Shown here: positions 1 to 10,900 of the stretch, in pieces
Position numbering within the stretch: the stretch's first letter is position 1
Layout: each line of letters opens with the position of its first letter
NCBI RefSeq assembly: GCF_040361275.1
Contig: NZ_APNH01000002.1
Span: 310,001 to 374,000 of the forward strand
Length of the DNA stretch: 64,000 bases
From: Salinisphaera sp. T31B1
Lineage (GTDB): Bacteria; Pseudomonadota; Gammaproteobacteria; Nevskiales; Salinisphaeraceae
Reading direction: 5' to 3'
Made by a program: the position numbers and the translations under genes
The notes under the pieces: model-generated
What the model was told of the DNA's origin: nothing
The model's input: the letters and a program-made list of their open reading frames with translations, nothing else
The model's database searches: none

Positions 1-1128
1 GCCGCCTCCCAGACGACTCTGGCCGGCGCGCTCGAAGTGCGGCCATACGTGGAATACGGCACCACCTACAACAACAATCTGCTGACGGTGCCCAATGCTC
101 GCGCGCGCAGCGAAACCATCCGCAAGGCGTCGATCGGCACATTGGTCGACTGGCCGGTTTCGCGTCAGCGCCTGATTGCGTCCGGGCAAGTCAGCCGGTT
201 TCGCTACCGTCGCTACGATCAGCTCGATCACAGCGAATACGAAGGCCGTGCGACCTGGGAGTTCCAGTTCGGCCATGCCGTATACGGCGCGCTGGGCTAC
301 CGTCGCGAGCGTTATCTGGACGACTTCGATAATCGCCAGCGCGCGATCACGGACTTCATCGACGTCTCCGAGCCCACGCTCGAAACCTATGTCCAGGTCC
401 ATCCCGACTACCGCATCCGAACGCTGGTCAGCCACCTGAGACTCGATCACAGCCTGGCGGAACAATCGCGCTTCGACCGCGAACAGACCCAGGCTCGCGT
501 CGAACTGCAATATCAGGGCGTACCGGACTCGGTTTTCGGATTCGGCGGCGAAACCATCGACGGCCGCTTTCCCGGGCGCGTATCCACCGATCCGCTGTCA
601 CCGACGTTTACCCAGAACAGCGTTTTTGCAACCTTCGACTGGGAATACAGCGGCATATCACGCATCCAAGGCCAGCTCGGTTATACCGAGCGCGACGCGG
701 GCACGCGCGATGACCGCGACTTCGGCGGCATGACTGGCCGGCTGGCCTATATCCGCACCCTCTCGGCCAAGACGCATGTGACCCTCGAGCTGTCGCGCTT
801 CATCTACTCGGTGGACGACGTCGACGCGAATTTCGTACGGGATACGGGCGGCCGGCTCGTGCTCGACTGGGACTACAGCCCGAAGCTGGCACTCAACGCA
901 AGCCTTGGCCGTCGCGAACAGGTCTACCAGACACTGGGCGCCGATCTCGCACGTAGCGATACCGTGGACGAACTGGCCGCAGAGATGATCTATCGTCCGC
1001 TGCGCCAGTTTTCAGTCACCGCCACCGCAGCCTATACCCAGCGGGATTCGAACGTGGCCAGCGAAAACTACGACGCGGTGTCCGGCGGGCTGTCGTTCCG
1101 CTGGTCGCCGAATCCGGAGAACCGATGA
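1..1128 (+). CDS. Exopolysaccharide outer-membrane beta-barrel protein, EpsL-like (5' truncated)
   Basis: The frame is open from base 1, so the start lies upstream of the window; about 375 C-terminal residues are visible, ending in a TGA at 1126. The protein consists of repeated amphipathic strands with alternating aromatic and charged residues (YRRERYLDD, WEYSGISRIQGQLGYTERD, LVLDWDYSPKLALNASLG) and ends in a strand GGLSFRWSP, the pattern of a bacterial outer-membrane barrel. The length and flavour match the EpsL-type barrel family found in exopolysaccharide/exosortase loci, where they are thought to act as export porins. The flippase gene 61 bp downstream supports a polysaccharide role. It could be another barrel porin family; the signal peptide is outside the window. 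Confidence 0.65.
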   Translation, partial: AASQTTLAGALEVRPYVEYGTTYNNNLLTVPNARARSETIRKASIGTLVDWPVSRQRLIASGQVSRFRYRRYDQLDHSEYEGRATWEFQFGHAVYGALGYRRERYLDDFDNRQRAITDFIDVSEPTLETYVQVHPDYRIRTLVSHLRLDHSLAEQSRFDREQTQARVELQYQGVPDSVFGFGGETIDGRFPGRVSTDPLSPTFTQNSVFATFDWEYSGISRIQGQLGYTERDAGTRDDRDFGGMTGRLAYIRTLSAKTHVTLELSRFIYSVDDVDANFVRDTGGRLVLDWDYSPKLALNASLGRREQVYQTLGADLARSDTVDELAAEMIYRPLRQFSVTATAAYTQRDSNVASENYDAVSGGLSFRWSPNPENR

Positions 1129-1189
1129 ACCATCGGCGATACGCCAGCATGCAGGACTGTCATGGTCTGCACCGTCCATCCGCCGAGCG

Positions 1190-2650
1190 ATGCCGCTGAT
1201 GGGAACACGTGTCGATCCCATGCTCGGCTGGATCTCGCTGTCGTCGCTGGACGCCGTCGGTCGTATCGGGCTCAAGGTGCTGGCCACGGTCCTGTTCGCG
1301 CGCTGGCTCACGCCCGACATCTTCGGTCAGTCTTCGCTGACGATCGTGCTGGTCGCGCTGCTCGCGATCATCGTCACCGCGCCTTTCGAGGAGGCGCTGA
1401 CCCAGCGCAAGGTCGTGGACAGTCGTCATTTCCGTACGGCGCTGACCGTCGTCACGGCGCTGAGCGTGGTCATCTGCGGCGTTGTCTTTACGGTCGGGCT
1501 CATCGTCGACCATGTGGCGGGGGAACAGTATCCGGTGGCAGCGACGGTTGCGTGGTTCAGCGTCATCCTGTTCGCCCAGGGCCCCATCTCGATCTACACC
1601 GCCCTGGCCCGGCGTCAGCGCGCATTCAAACGCATCGCGATGAGCAATCTCTCGGGTGACACGATCGGTACCGCCGTCGGTCTTGCCCTGGCCTGGTCTG
1701 GCGTCGGCGTGTGGAGCCTGCTCGCGGTGCGGTTCGTATCCGCCTTCGTGGTTCTGAGCGCACTGATGGCGGGCAGTCCGGTTAGGTTCGGGTTCGGTCT
1801 GTCGCGCGACCGCTTGCGCGATCTGTCGTCGTTTGCCGGCTGGCTGTTCGCGGTACGCTGTACCGATCGCATCTCCGATGCGTTGTTCCAGGGGCTGGTC
1901 GCCAGCTTCTTCGGACTCAACGGCGCCGGCTATCTGAACATGGCGTTGCGTATCATCGAGCCCATGCGTGGGGTCACCGGCTCCATGGGGCACAACATCG
2001 CGATGTCGTTCTACGTGCGCGCACAGGACGACCCGGCCCGACTACGTGCCAGCGTCGAGCAGACGCTCTCGAGCACCTCGCTGCTGCTGTTGCCGCTGTT
2101 CATCGGCCTGGCCGCGAGCGGCCCGACCATCATCACCCTGCTCGCCGGCGCCGCCTGGGCTCCGTCGGGACCGCTGGTCAGCTGCCTGTCGCTGGCCGCC
2201 GCGCTCACGGCCTGCACCAATTTCCTGCAGAGCGCGATCGCCGCGCGCGGGCGCGTGGATCTGACCTTTGCCGCCACCGCGCTGGAACTCGGGCTGATGG
2301 TGATCGCATTGTGGGGATTGACGCATTGGGGCTTGCTGGCCGTCGGCGCGGCGCGTCTGGTCTCCAACGCCGGCGAGGCGATATTCAACGTCGCAGCGGC
2401 CGGCCGGGTGTTCGATCTGCGCGCCCGCCGGATACTCCGGCTTATCGGCCCCGTCGCGCTGTCCGCGGCAGCCATGGGCTGCGTCGTCGCCGCCGTCGGC
2501 AGCCGGCTCGCCGGCGCCTTCTCGCCGGGGATGACGCTTGTCGCCCAGATTCTGCTGGGCGTTGCGATGTACACGGTACTGGCGTTGCTGTTTCACCGCG
2601 TGGCCCTACGCTCGGTCCATGCGCGTCTGTTCAACCGACGCGCCGCATGA
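1190..2650 (+). CDS. Polysaccharide/lipid-linked substrate flippase, Wzx/MVF-like
   Basis: A 486-residue integral membrane protein with about 12 hydrophobic segments across its length, including one near residues 85-105 (VVTALSVVICGVVFTVGLIV) and a last pair near 415-470. The N-terminal LFARWLTPDIFGQSSL resembles the ARxLGPxxFGxxS signature of PST/Wzx flippases in the MATE/MVF superfamily, which move undecaprenyl-linked sugar repeats across the inner membrane. The chosen ATG at 1190 has a weak ribosome site; a second ATG at 1199 is possible. The stop codon overlaps the start of the downstream phosphopantetheinyl transferase (ATGA), so the two are probably co-translated. The transported molecule cannot be read from sequence; the neighbouring peptide synthetase product is an alternative to a sugar repeat. 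Confidence 0.8.
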   Translation: MPLMGTRVDPMLGWISLSSLDAVGRIGLKVLATVLFARWLTPDIFGQSSLTIVLVALLAIIVTAPFEEALTQRKVVDSRHFRTALTVVTALSVVICGVVFTVGLIVDHVAGEQYPVAATVAWFSVILFAQGPISIYTALARRQRAFKRIAMSNLSGDTIGTAVGLALAWSGVGVWSLLAVRFVSAFVVLSALMAGSPVRFGFGLSRDRLRDLSSFAGWLFAVRCTDRISDALFQGLVASFFGLNGAGYLNMALRIIEPMRGVTGSMGHNIAMSFYVRAQDDPARLRASVEQTLSSTSLLLLPLFIGLAASGPTIITLLAGAAWAPSGPLVSCLSLAAALTACTNFLQSAIAARGRVDLTFAATALELGLMVIALWGLTHWGLLAVGAARLVSNAGEAIFNVAAAGRVFDLRARRILRLIGPVALSAAAMGCVVAAVGSRLAGAFSPGMTLVAQILLGVAMYTVLALLFHRVALRSVHARLFNRRAA

Positions 2651-3324
2651 GGTCGAGGACGCGGTCGTGTGACCGACAGACGCTGGCTGCGCATCTGCCA
2701 GACGGGGTCGTGGGTTACACGGGCGTGGATCGTGGCGACGCCGACGCCCTGCCCGCCGCCGAGCGCGCGCTGGTCGTCGACGCCGGTGAGCTCCGACGCC
2801 GGCAGTTCGCGGCCGGGCGCGTGCTGGCACGGCAAGCGCTGTACCGAATCGGCCACCCCCTGGACGCGCTGGGCCGCCGCGACGACGGCTCGCCCGACTG
2901 GCCCGACGGCGTGTGCGGCAGCCTCTCCCACACCGCCGGCCTGGCGCTGGCCGTGGCCGGACCGCGCACACACATCGCGTCGATCGGCGTAGACATCGAG
3001 CCACTCACCGACTTCCCGGCGGCGGCCGTCCGGACCGTCTTCACGGCCGCCGAACGTGCGCGGCTTTGCGCCGACGACCAACGGCTGGCGAGCTTCAGCG
3101 CCAAGGAATCGGTCTACAAGTGCCTGGCGCCGCTGGGCGCGGTGGATCTGGATTTCCTAGACGTCGAAGTGTGCTGGCAGACCGACCGCTTCGATGTTCG
3201 GCCGGCGACACCGGGAGCGATCGATCCGGCGTTGATCACCGCGGTACGCGGCCGGCGTTTCACCCTCGGCGAAGGACGCTATATCGCCACGGTGGCCATT
3301 ATCGGGCCCGCGTCTGCGCGGTGA
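2647..3324 (+). CDS. 4'-phosphopantetheinyl transferase, Sfp/EntD type
   Basis: 225 residues, the usual size for EntD-like enzymes. The key motifs are GSLSHT (residues 91-96), GVDIEPL (114-120, Mg-binding Asp and Glu) and FSAKESVYK (150-158, the W/FxxKES-K motif). The enzyme transfers the phosphopantetheine arm of CoA to a Ser on carrier domains; the obvious clients are the ACP and two PCP domains encoded on the opposite strand just downstream. The ATG at 2647 overlaps the flippase stop as ATGA, which decides the start. The 3' end overlaps the convergent hydrolase gene by 26 bp (3299-3324). Being cotranscribed with the flippase rather than the synthetase operon is unusual. Confidence 0.9.
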   Translation: MRSRTRSCDRQTLAAHLPDGVVGYTGVDRGDADALPAAERALVVDAGELRRRQFAAGRVLARQALYRIGHPLDALGRRDDGSPDWPDGVCGSLSHTAGLALAVAGPRTHIASIGVDIEPLTDFPAAAVRTVFTAAERARLCADDQRLASFSAKESVYKCLAPLGAVDLDFLDVEVCWQTDRFDVRPATPGAIDPALITAVRGRRFTLGEGRYIATVAIIGPASAR

Positions 3325-4150
3325 ATGCGCTGTCCATCCAGTCGCGCAGGCGCGCGATCAGTTCGGCCCGCGCGTCCGAGCGCGAGAAGGTATGGTCGGC
3401 TGCGGGTACGAAGTGCTCGCTCAGGGCGGACCCGAACGCGAGATCGGGAAAGGCGTCCGCGAACTGCGAGCCGTAGTTGTAGACATCCTGTACGCCGCCG
3501 GAATAGACACAGAACAGCTGCACGTCGCGCGCGAGCAGCTGCGCCAGATCACCGGCCAGCGCATCGCGGTCCGGCATGGCGAAGAAATACAGATCGTCGG
3601 CGGCCAGACCCGGGTCGGGCACGTCCGGCTGTCGCTCGCTGTGCAGGTAGCGCTGCCATGCGTTGCGCCAGCGGCGCAGCGACACGAGCCGCTGCAGGTA
3701 ATAACGAATGCGAAAGCCGGTCGTCGGCAGCGCATACCCGTCGATCATCGCCACACCGGCCACGCGTGAATCACTCAGCGCGTAGCGAAACGCATCGTCT
3801 GCGCCGCTACACAGCCCGCAGACCACGACCGATGCGACACCGGCGTGCCGGATCAGCGTATCGGACGCGGTCGCGCATTCGCTGCGCATCTCGATCACCC
3901 GGTCCGACGAGACCGGAATCGACGGCTTGCGGCTTTCGCCCAGCCCGCCGAAATCGAAACGCAGCGTGGCATAGCCGGCATCGTTGAGTGCCCGAGCGAG
4001 CGCTGTGTAAAGACCGCGCGGGCCCACGCGATGCTCGACGCCGGCGTTGAGGAACAGCACGCCGGGCGAGGTCTGTGTCACGGCCTGCGTCGGCTGGCCG
4101 AGGATGCCGACGAGGTTGTCCTCACGGCCGAATTTCAGGGCGGTTTCCAT
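3299..4150 (-). CDS. Alpha/beta hydrolase, exosortase-A-system type 1-like
   Basis: A 283-residue alpha/beta-hydrolase fold protein. The oxyanion region GVLFLNAGVEHRVGPRGLY, then LRFDFGGLGES (63-73), and a nucleophile elbow GLCSG (112-116) that puts Cys114 where serine hydrolases have Ser; a late AADHTF supplies the probable His. The elbow and N-terminal pattern match what I recall of the type 1 hydrolase of exosortase-A/exopolysaccharide clusters, whose substrate is unknown. It is the last gene of the operon, 6 bp after the type 2-like hydrolase and behind a PKS-NRPS that lacks a thioesterase, so a role in chain release, editing or tailoring is plausible (inference). Family name assigned by pattern only. 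Confidence 0.7.
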   Translation of the reverse strand: METALKFGREDNLVGILGQPTQAVTQTSPGVLFLNAGVEHRVGPRGLYTALARALNDAGYATLRFDFGGLGESRKPSIPVSSDRVIEMRSECATASDTLIRHAGVASVVVCGLCSGADDAFRYALSDSRVAGVAMIDGYALPTTGFRIRYYLQRLVSLRRWRNAWQRYLHSERQPDVPDPGLAADDLYFFAMPDRDALAGDLAQLLARDVQLFCVYSGGVQDVYNYGSQFADAFPDLAFGSALSEHFVPAADHTFSRSDARAELIARLRDWMDSAFTAQTRAR

Positions 4151-4156
4151 GAGGCT

Positions 4157-4978
4157 TTAAGACGATTCCAGAAGCAGGTCGAGCAGCGTGTTCGTGGACC
4201 GGGGCAGCGTGAGGCGGCGGTACTGGGCGTCGACGTCGTGCCAGTCCATGGGTTCGGGCAGCGCGACGCAGCGCCCGCCGCGATGGGCGAGATGGGTCAG
4301 CAGGTCGTCATCGGCTGTCTCCAGGCCACTGGAACACGCCAAATGCCAGTCCACGGCTCCGCGCGGAAGCATCCGGGACAGGCGTGCCTCGGCCAGCGCA
4401 TCCGTGACCGGCCGCGGCAGATGGAAGCCTAGGTATTCGTCCGTATCGTGTTCGGCATGACGATGCCGCAGCGGCCGATAGCGGTTCATGGCGCGCGTAT
4501 ACGTCACGTGCATGTCAGTGAGCTCGTGCATGAACTGCGCGCCGTCGAACACCGGATCCCACAGCACGGCCCGGTTGACCGAGCGCGAGTGCACCGCCGC
4601 CTGTGCACCCATCAGGGCGCCGACGCGTAGCCCCAGCAGACGCACGTCGACCAGCCCCGTGTGGTCGGCCAGCCAATCGATCGCGTGGCCGACGCTGTCG
4701 ACCCAGGCGGTCCAGCTGCGCTCGGTCTGGCGTCCCTGGGAATCGCCGGTGGCAGCGTAGTCGAAGCGCAGCACGTGCGCGTTGCGCCGCGCGGCCGTCT
4801 CGGCCAGCTGCCAGCATGCCCGGTACGCGCGCATGTATTCGTGCCCGATGCTCTGACAGATCACCACCGCCGTTTCCGGCGCTGTGGTGTTCATCTCGGC
4901 CGGATGGTAGGCGCCGTACAGGCTGTTCGAAGGTCCGAAGAAGAACGGTTGCAAATCGACCTCAGCGACGCTTGCCAA
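4157..4978 (-). CDS. Alpha/beta hydrolase, exosortase-A-system type 2-like, serine missing at the elbow
   Basis: 273 residues with alpha/beta-hydrolase topology: VVICQSIGHEYMRAY (38-52) and LRFDYAATGDSQG (70-82) are the conserved early strands. The expected nucleophile elbow reads GLRVG (116-120), with Arg118 in place of Ser/Cys/Asp, so the canonical catalytic triad is absent. Degenerate elbows of the GLRLGA kind are what I recall for type 2 hydrolases of exosortase-A loci, so this may be a family trait rather than decay. The ATG at 4978 lies inside the 3' end of the PKS-NRPS gene (17-bp overlap), indicating translational coupling. Function unknown; acyl-thioester handling or a partner role to the type 1 hydrolase is only inferred. 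Confidence 0.68.
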   Translation of the reverse strand: MASVAEVDLQPFFFGPSNSLYGAYHPAEMNTTAPETAVVICQSIGHEYMRAYRACWQLAETAARRNAHVLRFDYAATGDSQGRQTERSWTAWVDSVGHAIDWLADHTGLVDVRLLGLRVGALMGAQAAVHSRSVNRAVLWDPVFDGAQFMHELTDMHVTYTRAMNRYRPLRHRHAEHDTDEYLGFHLPRPVTDALAEARLSRMLPRGAVDWHLACSSGLETADDDLLTHLAHRGGRCVALPEPMDWHDVDAQYRRLTLPRSTNTLLDLLLESS

Positions 4979-7900
4979 AGCCCAAGCGCGAGATCAGCCC
5001 GTTGCCGCCGCCGTTCCGGCTGCCTGGCGGCGGCTCGGCGGGCGATGTCGACGGGCTGTCGTCGGGAACGGGCTCTGCGGGTGCCGACGGCGGCGCGTCG
5101 AGGCGAACCGCAAGCTGGGCGAGGCTGTCGAGCATCATGGAACGAACCGGGATGACGCGGTCGTATTGCTCACGCACCGCGGTGACCGCGCGTACCGCGA
5201 GCAGCGAATGGCCGCCGAGATCCAGAAACGTGTCGTGTGCCCTGGCCGAGACCTCGAAACCCAGCACCTCCGACCAGACACGCGTGAGCCGCGTCATCGA
5301 CTCGGGTGATGCCGATACGCCGGCCCCGATGCCCGCGGCCTGAGCGGCGCGGCGGTCGGCGAACGGGTTGGGCAGGCCGGCCCGGTCGAGCTTGCCGTTG
5401 GGCAGGGTCGGCCAGTCCGAGACCCGGACGAATTGTTGCGGCACCATGTGCAACGGCAGCCGCTCACGCAGGTAGCGGCGCAGCGCCGCCGGTTCTACCG
5501 CTACCGAATCGGCCTGCGGCTGCCAATAGGCCACCAGCTGACGGTCGCCCGGCTCGGCCTCGCGAACGGCCACCGCACAGCGATCCACGCTCGCATGCGA
5601 TTCGAGCATCGTCTCGATCTCGCCGAGCTCGATCCGAAACCCGCGGATCTTGACCTGATTATCGGCACGGCCGACATATTCGATCTGGCCGTCGGCCCGC
5701 CACCGGGCAATATCACCGGTACGATAGACCAAGCCCGAGCCGCCGGCCCATACGTCCGGCACGAAACGAGCCGCGGTGAGATCGTCGCGATCGATATAGC
5801 CCGCGGACACCCCGACGCCGCCGATCAGCAGCTCGCCCTCGGCGCCCGCGCCGAGCGCACGGTCCTGTGCATCCACGATATGCACGCGCCAGCCGGCAAT
5901 GGGCCGGCCGATGCTTGGCGCAGCACCCGGCGTGCGCTCGCCTACCGTGGTGAAGATCGTCGCTTCGGTTGGCCCGTAGACATCCAGCACGCGGGTCACG
6001 CCGTTCTGGGCATGCAGTTGTTCGACAAGACTGGCATGGACCGCTTCACCGCCGACACAGACGGTGCGCGCCGTCGCCGGCAGCGTGGCGTGGCGCAATA
6101 GCTCGACCATGGCCGAGGGCACACCGCTGACCATGGTCACCTTCGCAGACGGGGGCTCCACCAGCGACAGCAGATTGTCGATAAGTACCAGCGTGCCGCC
6201 GGCACACAGCGGTACGAAGATCTCGAACACCGAGAAATCGAAACAGATCGAGGCCGAACCCAGCACGCCTTCGAGCTCCGCGTCGGAGAACGCGGTCCGC
6301 GACCAGGCGAGAAATCCGAGCAGATTGCGCTGACGCACAAGCACGCCCTTCGGGCGGCCGGTCGAGCCCGAGGTATAGATGATATAGGCGATGCGGTCTG
6401 GATCGACGCCCGGCTCGGGCGGGGCATCCTCGCAGGCCATCGCCTCGTCGATATCGGTGCGTTGCAAGCCCAGATCCGGTACACGGCCGTCGGACAGGAT
6501 CAGCGGTGCGCCGCTGTCCTCGGCCATGAAGCGCAGTCGCTCGACCGGATAGTCCGGATCCATCGGCACATAGGCCGCACCGGCCTTGAGGATGCCGAAC
6601 AGGCCGGCGACCATCGCCGGGCCGCGGCTCACGCACAGCCCGACCCGTGCCCCGGGTGCAACGCCCTGGCTCGCGAGCGCGGCCGCGACCGCGTCCGAGG
6701 CACGATCCAGACGCGCGTAATCCCAGCGCGCCTCGCCATGGCATACCGCTGTGGCCGTGGGCGTTGCCGTGGCCTGAGCGCGAAACAGCCCGGCGATATC
6801 CACCTCGTCGTCGAAGACGATCGGCGCAGGGTTGAAATCCTCCACCGGCGGCGACGGCGCAGACGCCGGGTCCAGCGACAAATCATGCACCATCACGTCG
6901 GGCCGCTCGCTCACTTCGCCCAGAATCCGGTCGTAGGCGGCGATCCAGCGGTCGACCACCGCCCCGTCGAACAGATCGGCGTTGTAGTCGCAGTGCAGCA
7001 GCAGGCGGTCGTCGTTCTGGGTGAGGTTGAAATGCAGATCGAAATTGACCTGGGTCTTGGGCGCTTCGTGCAGGTCCGCGCTCAGGCCGCTGAATTTCAA
7101 TGGCTCGCCGGTAGGCGAGAAATTGAACACGACCTCGGCCAGCGGCAGCCGCGCCGGGTCGCGTTCGAGCTTCAGCGCGCGAATGATCTGCCCATAGGTA
7201 CAGTCGGCATGGATGCAGGCCTGGGTGATCGCATCGCGTACGCGCACCACGACATTCGCAAAGGCTTCGTCGGCAACACAGCTCAGTCGTAGAGGCAGCA
7301 GCTGGACACAGTGGCCCACCAGCGCATCGTGGCCTTCCAACGCCTGGCCGGCCACCGGCATGGCGATCACGACCTCCGACTGGCCGGCCAACCGGCACAG
7401 CAGCACTGCATAAGCGGCCATGTATACCGAAAATGCGGTGGCGTTCTCGCGCGCCGCACAGGCACGTACTCCGGCCTGTAGAGCGGGCGGGATGTCGTGC
7501 AGGCGATTACCGGCCGGTGCGGCATCGGCGCGTTCGCGCGGCGCCCGCGTGGGCAGCGCCAGCGGTGCCGGTGGATCGGCATACAGCGCCGTCCAGTAAG
7601 CCAGCTGGCGTGTGCTTTCCTGAACCCGATCGAACTGGGCGCGGGCATAACGGGAGAACGGGATGGGCGTCGCGAGCTCGGCCGGCCGGGCGTCCACGCG
7701 TGCTGAATATAACGCCGCGAGATCGGCAAACAGCACGACCGCCGACCAGCCGTCGCAAAGCAGGTGGTGCACGACGAGCGCTGCGAAATGGCGCGTGTCG
7801 GCTATACGGCAGACCCGCAAACGCATCAGCGGATCGCGACCGGCGAGATCGAAATCCATGCGCCCCAACGCCTGGATCGCGTCCATGGCGTCGGCTTCGG

Positions 7901-10900
7901 GATCCGCGGCGTCGCGACAGTCGAGCCACTCGACGGGGATCGGCACTGCATCGATACGCCGCTGGGTCTCGCCGTCGCCCGCGAAACGAAGCGACAACGC
8001 TTCGTGGCGCTCGGCCATGGCCTGGACCGCGGCTTCGAATGCCACCGGCTCGAGCGCGCCGCACAAATCGAGATACACCAGCTCGTTGTAGGCATGCGCG
8101 ATCTCCGGGCGCACCGCCTGGGCGAGCCAGATCTCGCGCTGGGCCTCGGTGAGATCGATCGCCTCCCCCACCGCCAGGCCGTCCGGCGCATCCTGCCGGG
8201 GCCGCGGCATCCGCGCGACTGCCCGTGCCGGTGCCGCCGCCTCGTCGTGAGCCACGGCATCCACGGTGGGCATGAAGCCGGCGGCCTGCAGCGCGACGAC
8301 GCTGTCGCGCACGACTTCGGCGACGCGGGCGATGTCGGCGTCGCTGTGGGCGATGGAGAAAAAGCAGTTCTGACCGCCGTCGCGGATATAGATGCCTTCG
8401 GCGAGCATGCGATAGAACATCAGCTGCACGAACGGCTGGTCGCCCGGCACGTCGAAGCGGAACCAGGAGCTGAAACAGCGGATGCGCACCGGCACGCCGC
8501 GCCCGGAGAAGAACGCGTTGAGTTCGTCGGCGAAGGCCGCAGTACGCCGGTCCAGATCGGCCTGCAGTCGGCCGCCGTCGGATTCGAGGAAATCGAGAAC
8601 GGCATCGGCGGCAGCCATGACCAGCGGGTGCCGCACGAACGTGCCGGCGAAGAAGGTCATCGGGGCTTCCGGCACGGAGTCGTCACCGTAGTCCCAGGCC
8701 CCGCCGTCGATGCTGTCCAGCCAGCGCGACTTGCCGGCCAGCGCGCCGATCGGCAAACCGCCGCCCACGATCTTGCCGTAGGTGCACATGTCCGCATCAA
8801 TACCCCAGAGCCCGTTCAGTCCGTCGGGGGCGCAACGAAAGCCGGTAATCACCTCGTCGAGAATGAGCGCCGCCCCGGATTGCGCGGTGATCCGGCGCAG
8901 CTCACGCACGAACTCGACGGGCTGCACCTCCGGATGCCGGCTCTGTACCGGTTCGACCAGTATCGCGGCGATCTCGTCGATATGTGCGCGCACGATATCG
9001 AGCGAGGCCGGCTGGCCGTAGTCGAGCACGATGGCGTTGTCGACCGAGGCCTGGACGATGCCGGGTGCTGCCGGGCGCGTCGACAGCGTATCGTCGGCCA
9101 GGTGGGCCCGGCCGAGCACCTCGTCGAATGTGCCGTGATAGTCGCCGGTGAAGTAGACGATCTTGTTCTTGCCGGTCACCGTGCGCGCACAGCGCAGCGC
9201 GGCCATAACGGCTTCCGAGCCGGTGTTGCAGAACGTCACGCGCTCCTGGCCGACGATACGACAGAATTTTTCGGCAACCCGCGGGGCGAGCGGCGTCTGT
9301 GGGCCCGTCTCGAAGCCGCGCTGCAGCTGGGCCTGCACGGCATCGACCACCACCGGGTGGGAATGGCCCAGAAAGCCGATGCCGAAGCCCATGGTGATAT
9401 CGATGTATTCATTGCCGTCGATATCGATCATGCGCGCGCCGTGGGTCCGGTCGGCCGCGATCTGATAGACCAGCTCCTTCCAGCTGCGGCGGAAGTTGGC
9501 GACGCCGCGCGGATCGGCCAGGTGCCGGCGCGCCTTTGCGGCCAGCCGCTTGGAAGCGTTCGTGCGCCGGGTCAGATCGTCGATCAGACTGTCGAGAAAC
9601 GCCTGCTGAGCGTTGTCGAGGCCGCCGTCGCGATCGACGTTGATCCGTTTGTAGGGCCCGAATCGATCGGCGGATGTCGCCGCCAGATTGCGGCCCTGCG
9701 CCGCGCGATCGATGCGGGCGTGCACGACCGGTGATGACGATACGGCTGGCGCCGCCTCGCCGCGCTCGCCGACTTGGCCGCCCTGGCCGCCCAGTACGGC
9801 CAGCTGCTGGCGCATGATCTCCAGCTGCTGCTCGATCAGGCGTTCGGTCGCCCCGCCGCCGGCGCTCGTGCTGGCATTGACCGGAATCGGACCGGCCGGT
9901 ATCGGAGCGCCCGGCCCATTTGTTTGTTCGATCATGGGCGCCTTGGCCGGCGCCGTGGGCGGCTCGAACCGGCCGGCGGGCAGGTTGGCGTCCAGATGCG
10001 CGCCGAGACGCGCCAGGGTGTTGAGTTCGTCAAGCAATTGCCTGAAGCGCAGGTTGATCTCGAAACGTTGCGAGATCTCGGCGGCGACCTGGGTAAGAAA
10101 CAGCGAATCCATGCCCAGCGCGGCAAAGCTGCGGTCAGCCTCGTCGGCCCCGATCGTGATACCGGACAGCGTGTGAAAGATGTCGCGCAGGGTGTCGCGC
10201 AGATACGCCGCGCGATCGGGCGGCGAGCCACCGGCCGGAGGCAACGACGGCGGCGCAGCCGCGGTGGCCGTCTCGGGCGTGTCGATCGCATGCCCGCCGG
10301 AAGACGTAACCGGCGCCGGCGCTGCGCGGTCGACACCGGCGGCAAGCGGCGGCTCGATCCAGTGTCTTTCGCGTTCGAACGGATACGTCGGCAGATGCAC
10401 ACGCCGCCGCGGATGGGTTTCGGTTTCGAACACGCCGTGCCAGTCCGGCGTCACCCCGGCGGCCCAGAGCTCGCCCACGGCGGCCAGCATCGCCCGGTCA
10501 GCCGGCGTTTCGCTCGCGGCATGGCCCTGACTGGCCACACACAGCGGCGCGCGACCGTCGATGCGATGCTGGCGCGCCACCGCGCTGAGGTTCTGGCTCG
10601 GGCCGCATTCGATATAGACCCGCGCCGGATCTTCCAGCAGACGCTCGAAAGCCGGCGAAAAACGCACGGTCGAGCGGAGCTGGTCGGCCCAGTAGGCCGG
10701 GTCGGTAGCCTGGCCGGCCTCCATCCAGTCGGCCGTCCGACACGACACCAGAGCGGCCCCGGGCGCGGCCAGCGCGGCCTGGCGCAAGGTCTGCATGAAC
10801 GGCTCCAGTACACCGTCCATCATCGGTGAGTGAAAGGCGTGCGATGTATGCAGACGAATCGGCTCCTCGCCGTCGTCGGCCAGCCGACCGGCGAGCGCAT

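Noticed and set aside
7764-9734. Long plus-strand open frame (about 656 codons) antisense to the PKS-NRPS gene
   Set aside because: A GC-rich shadow frame; composition lacks domains, and the minus-strand gene has intact catalytic motifs throughout.
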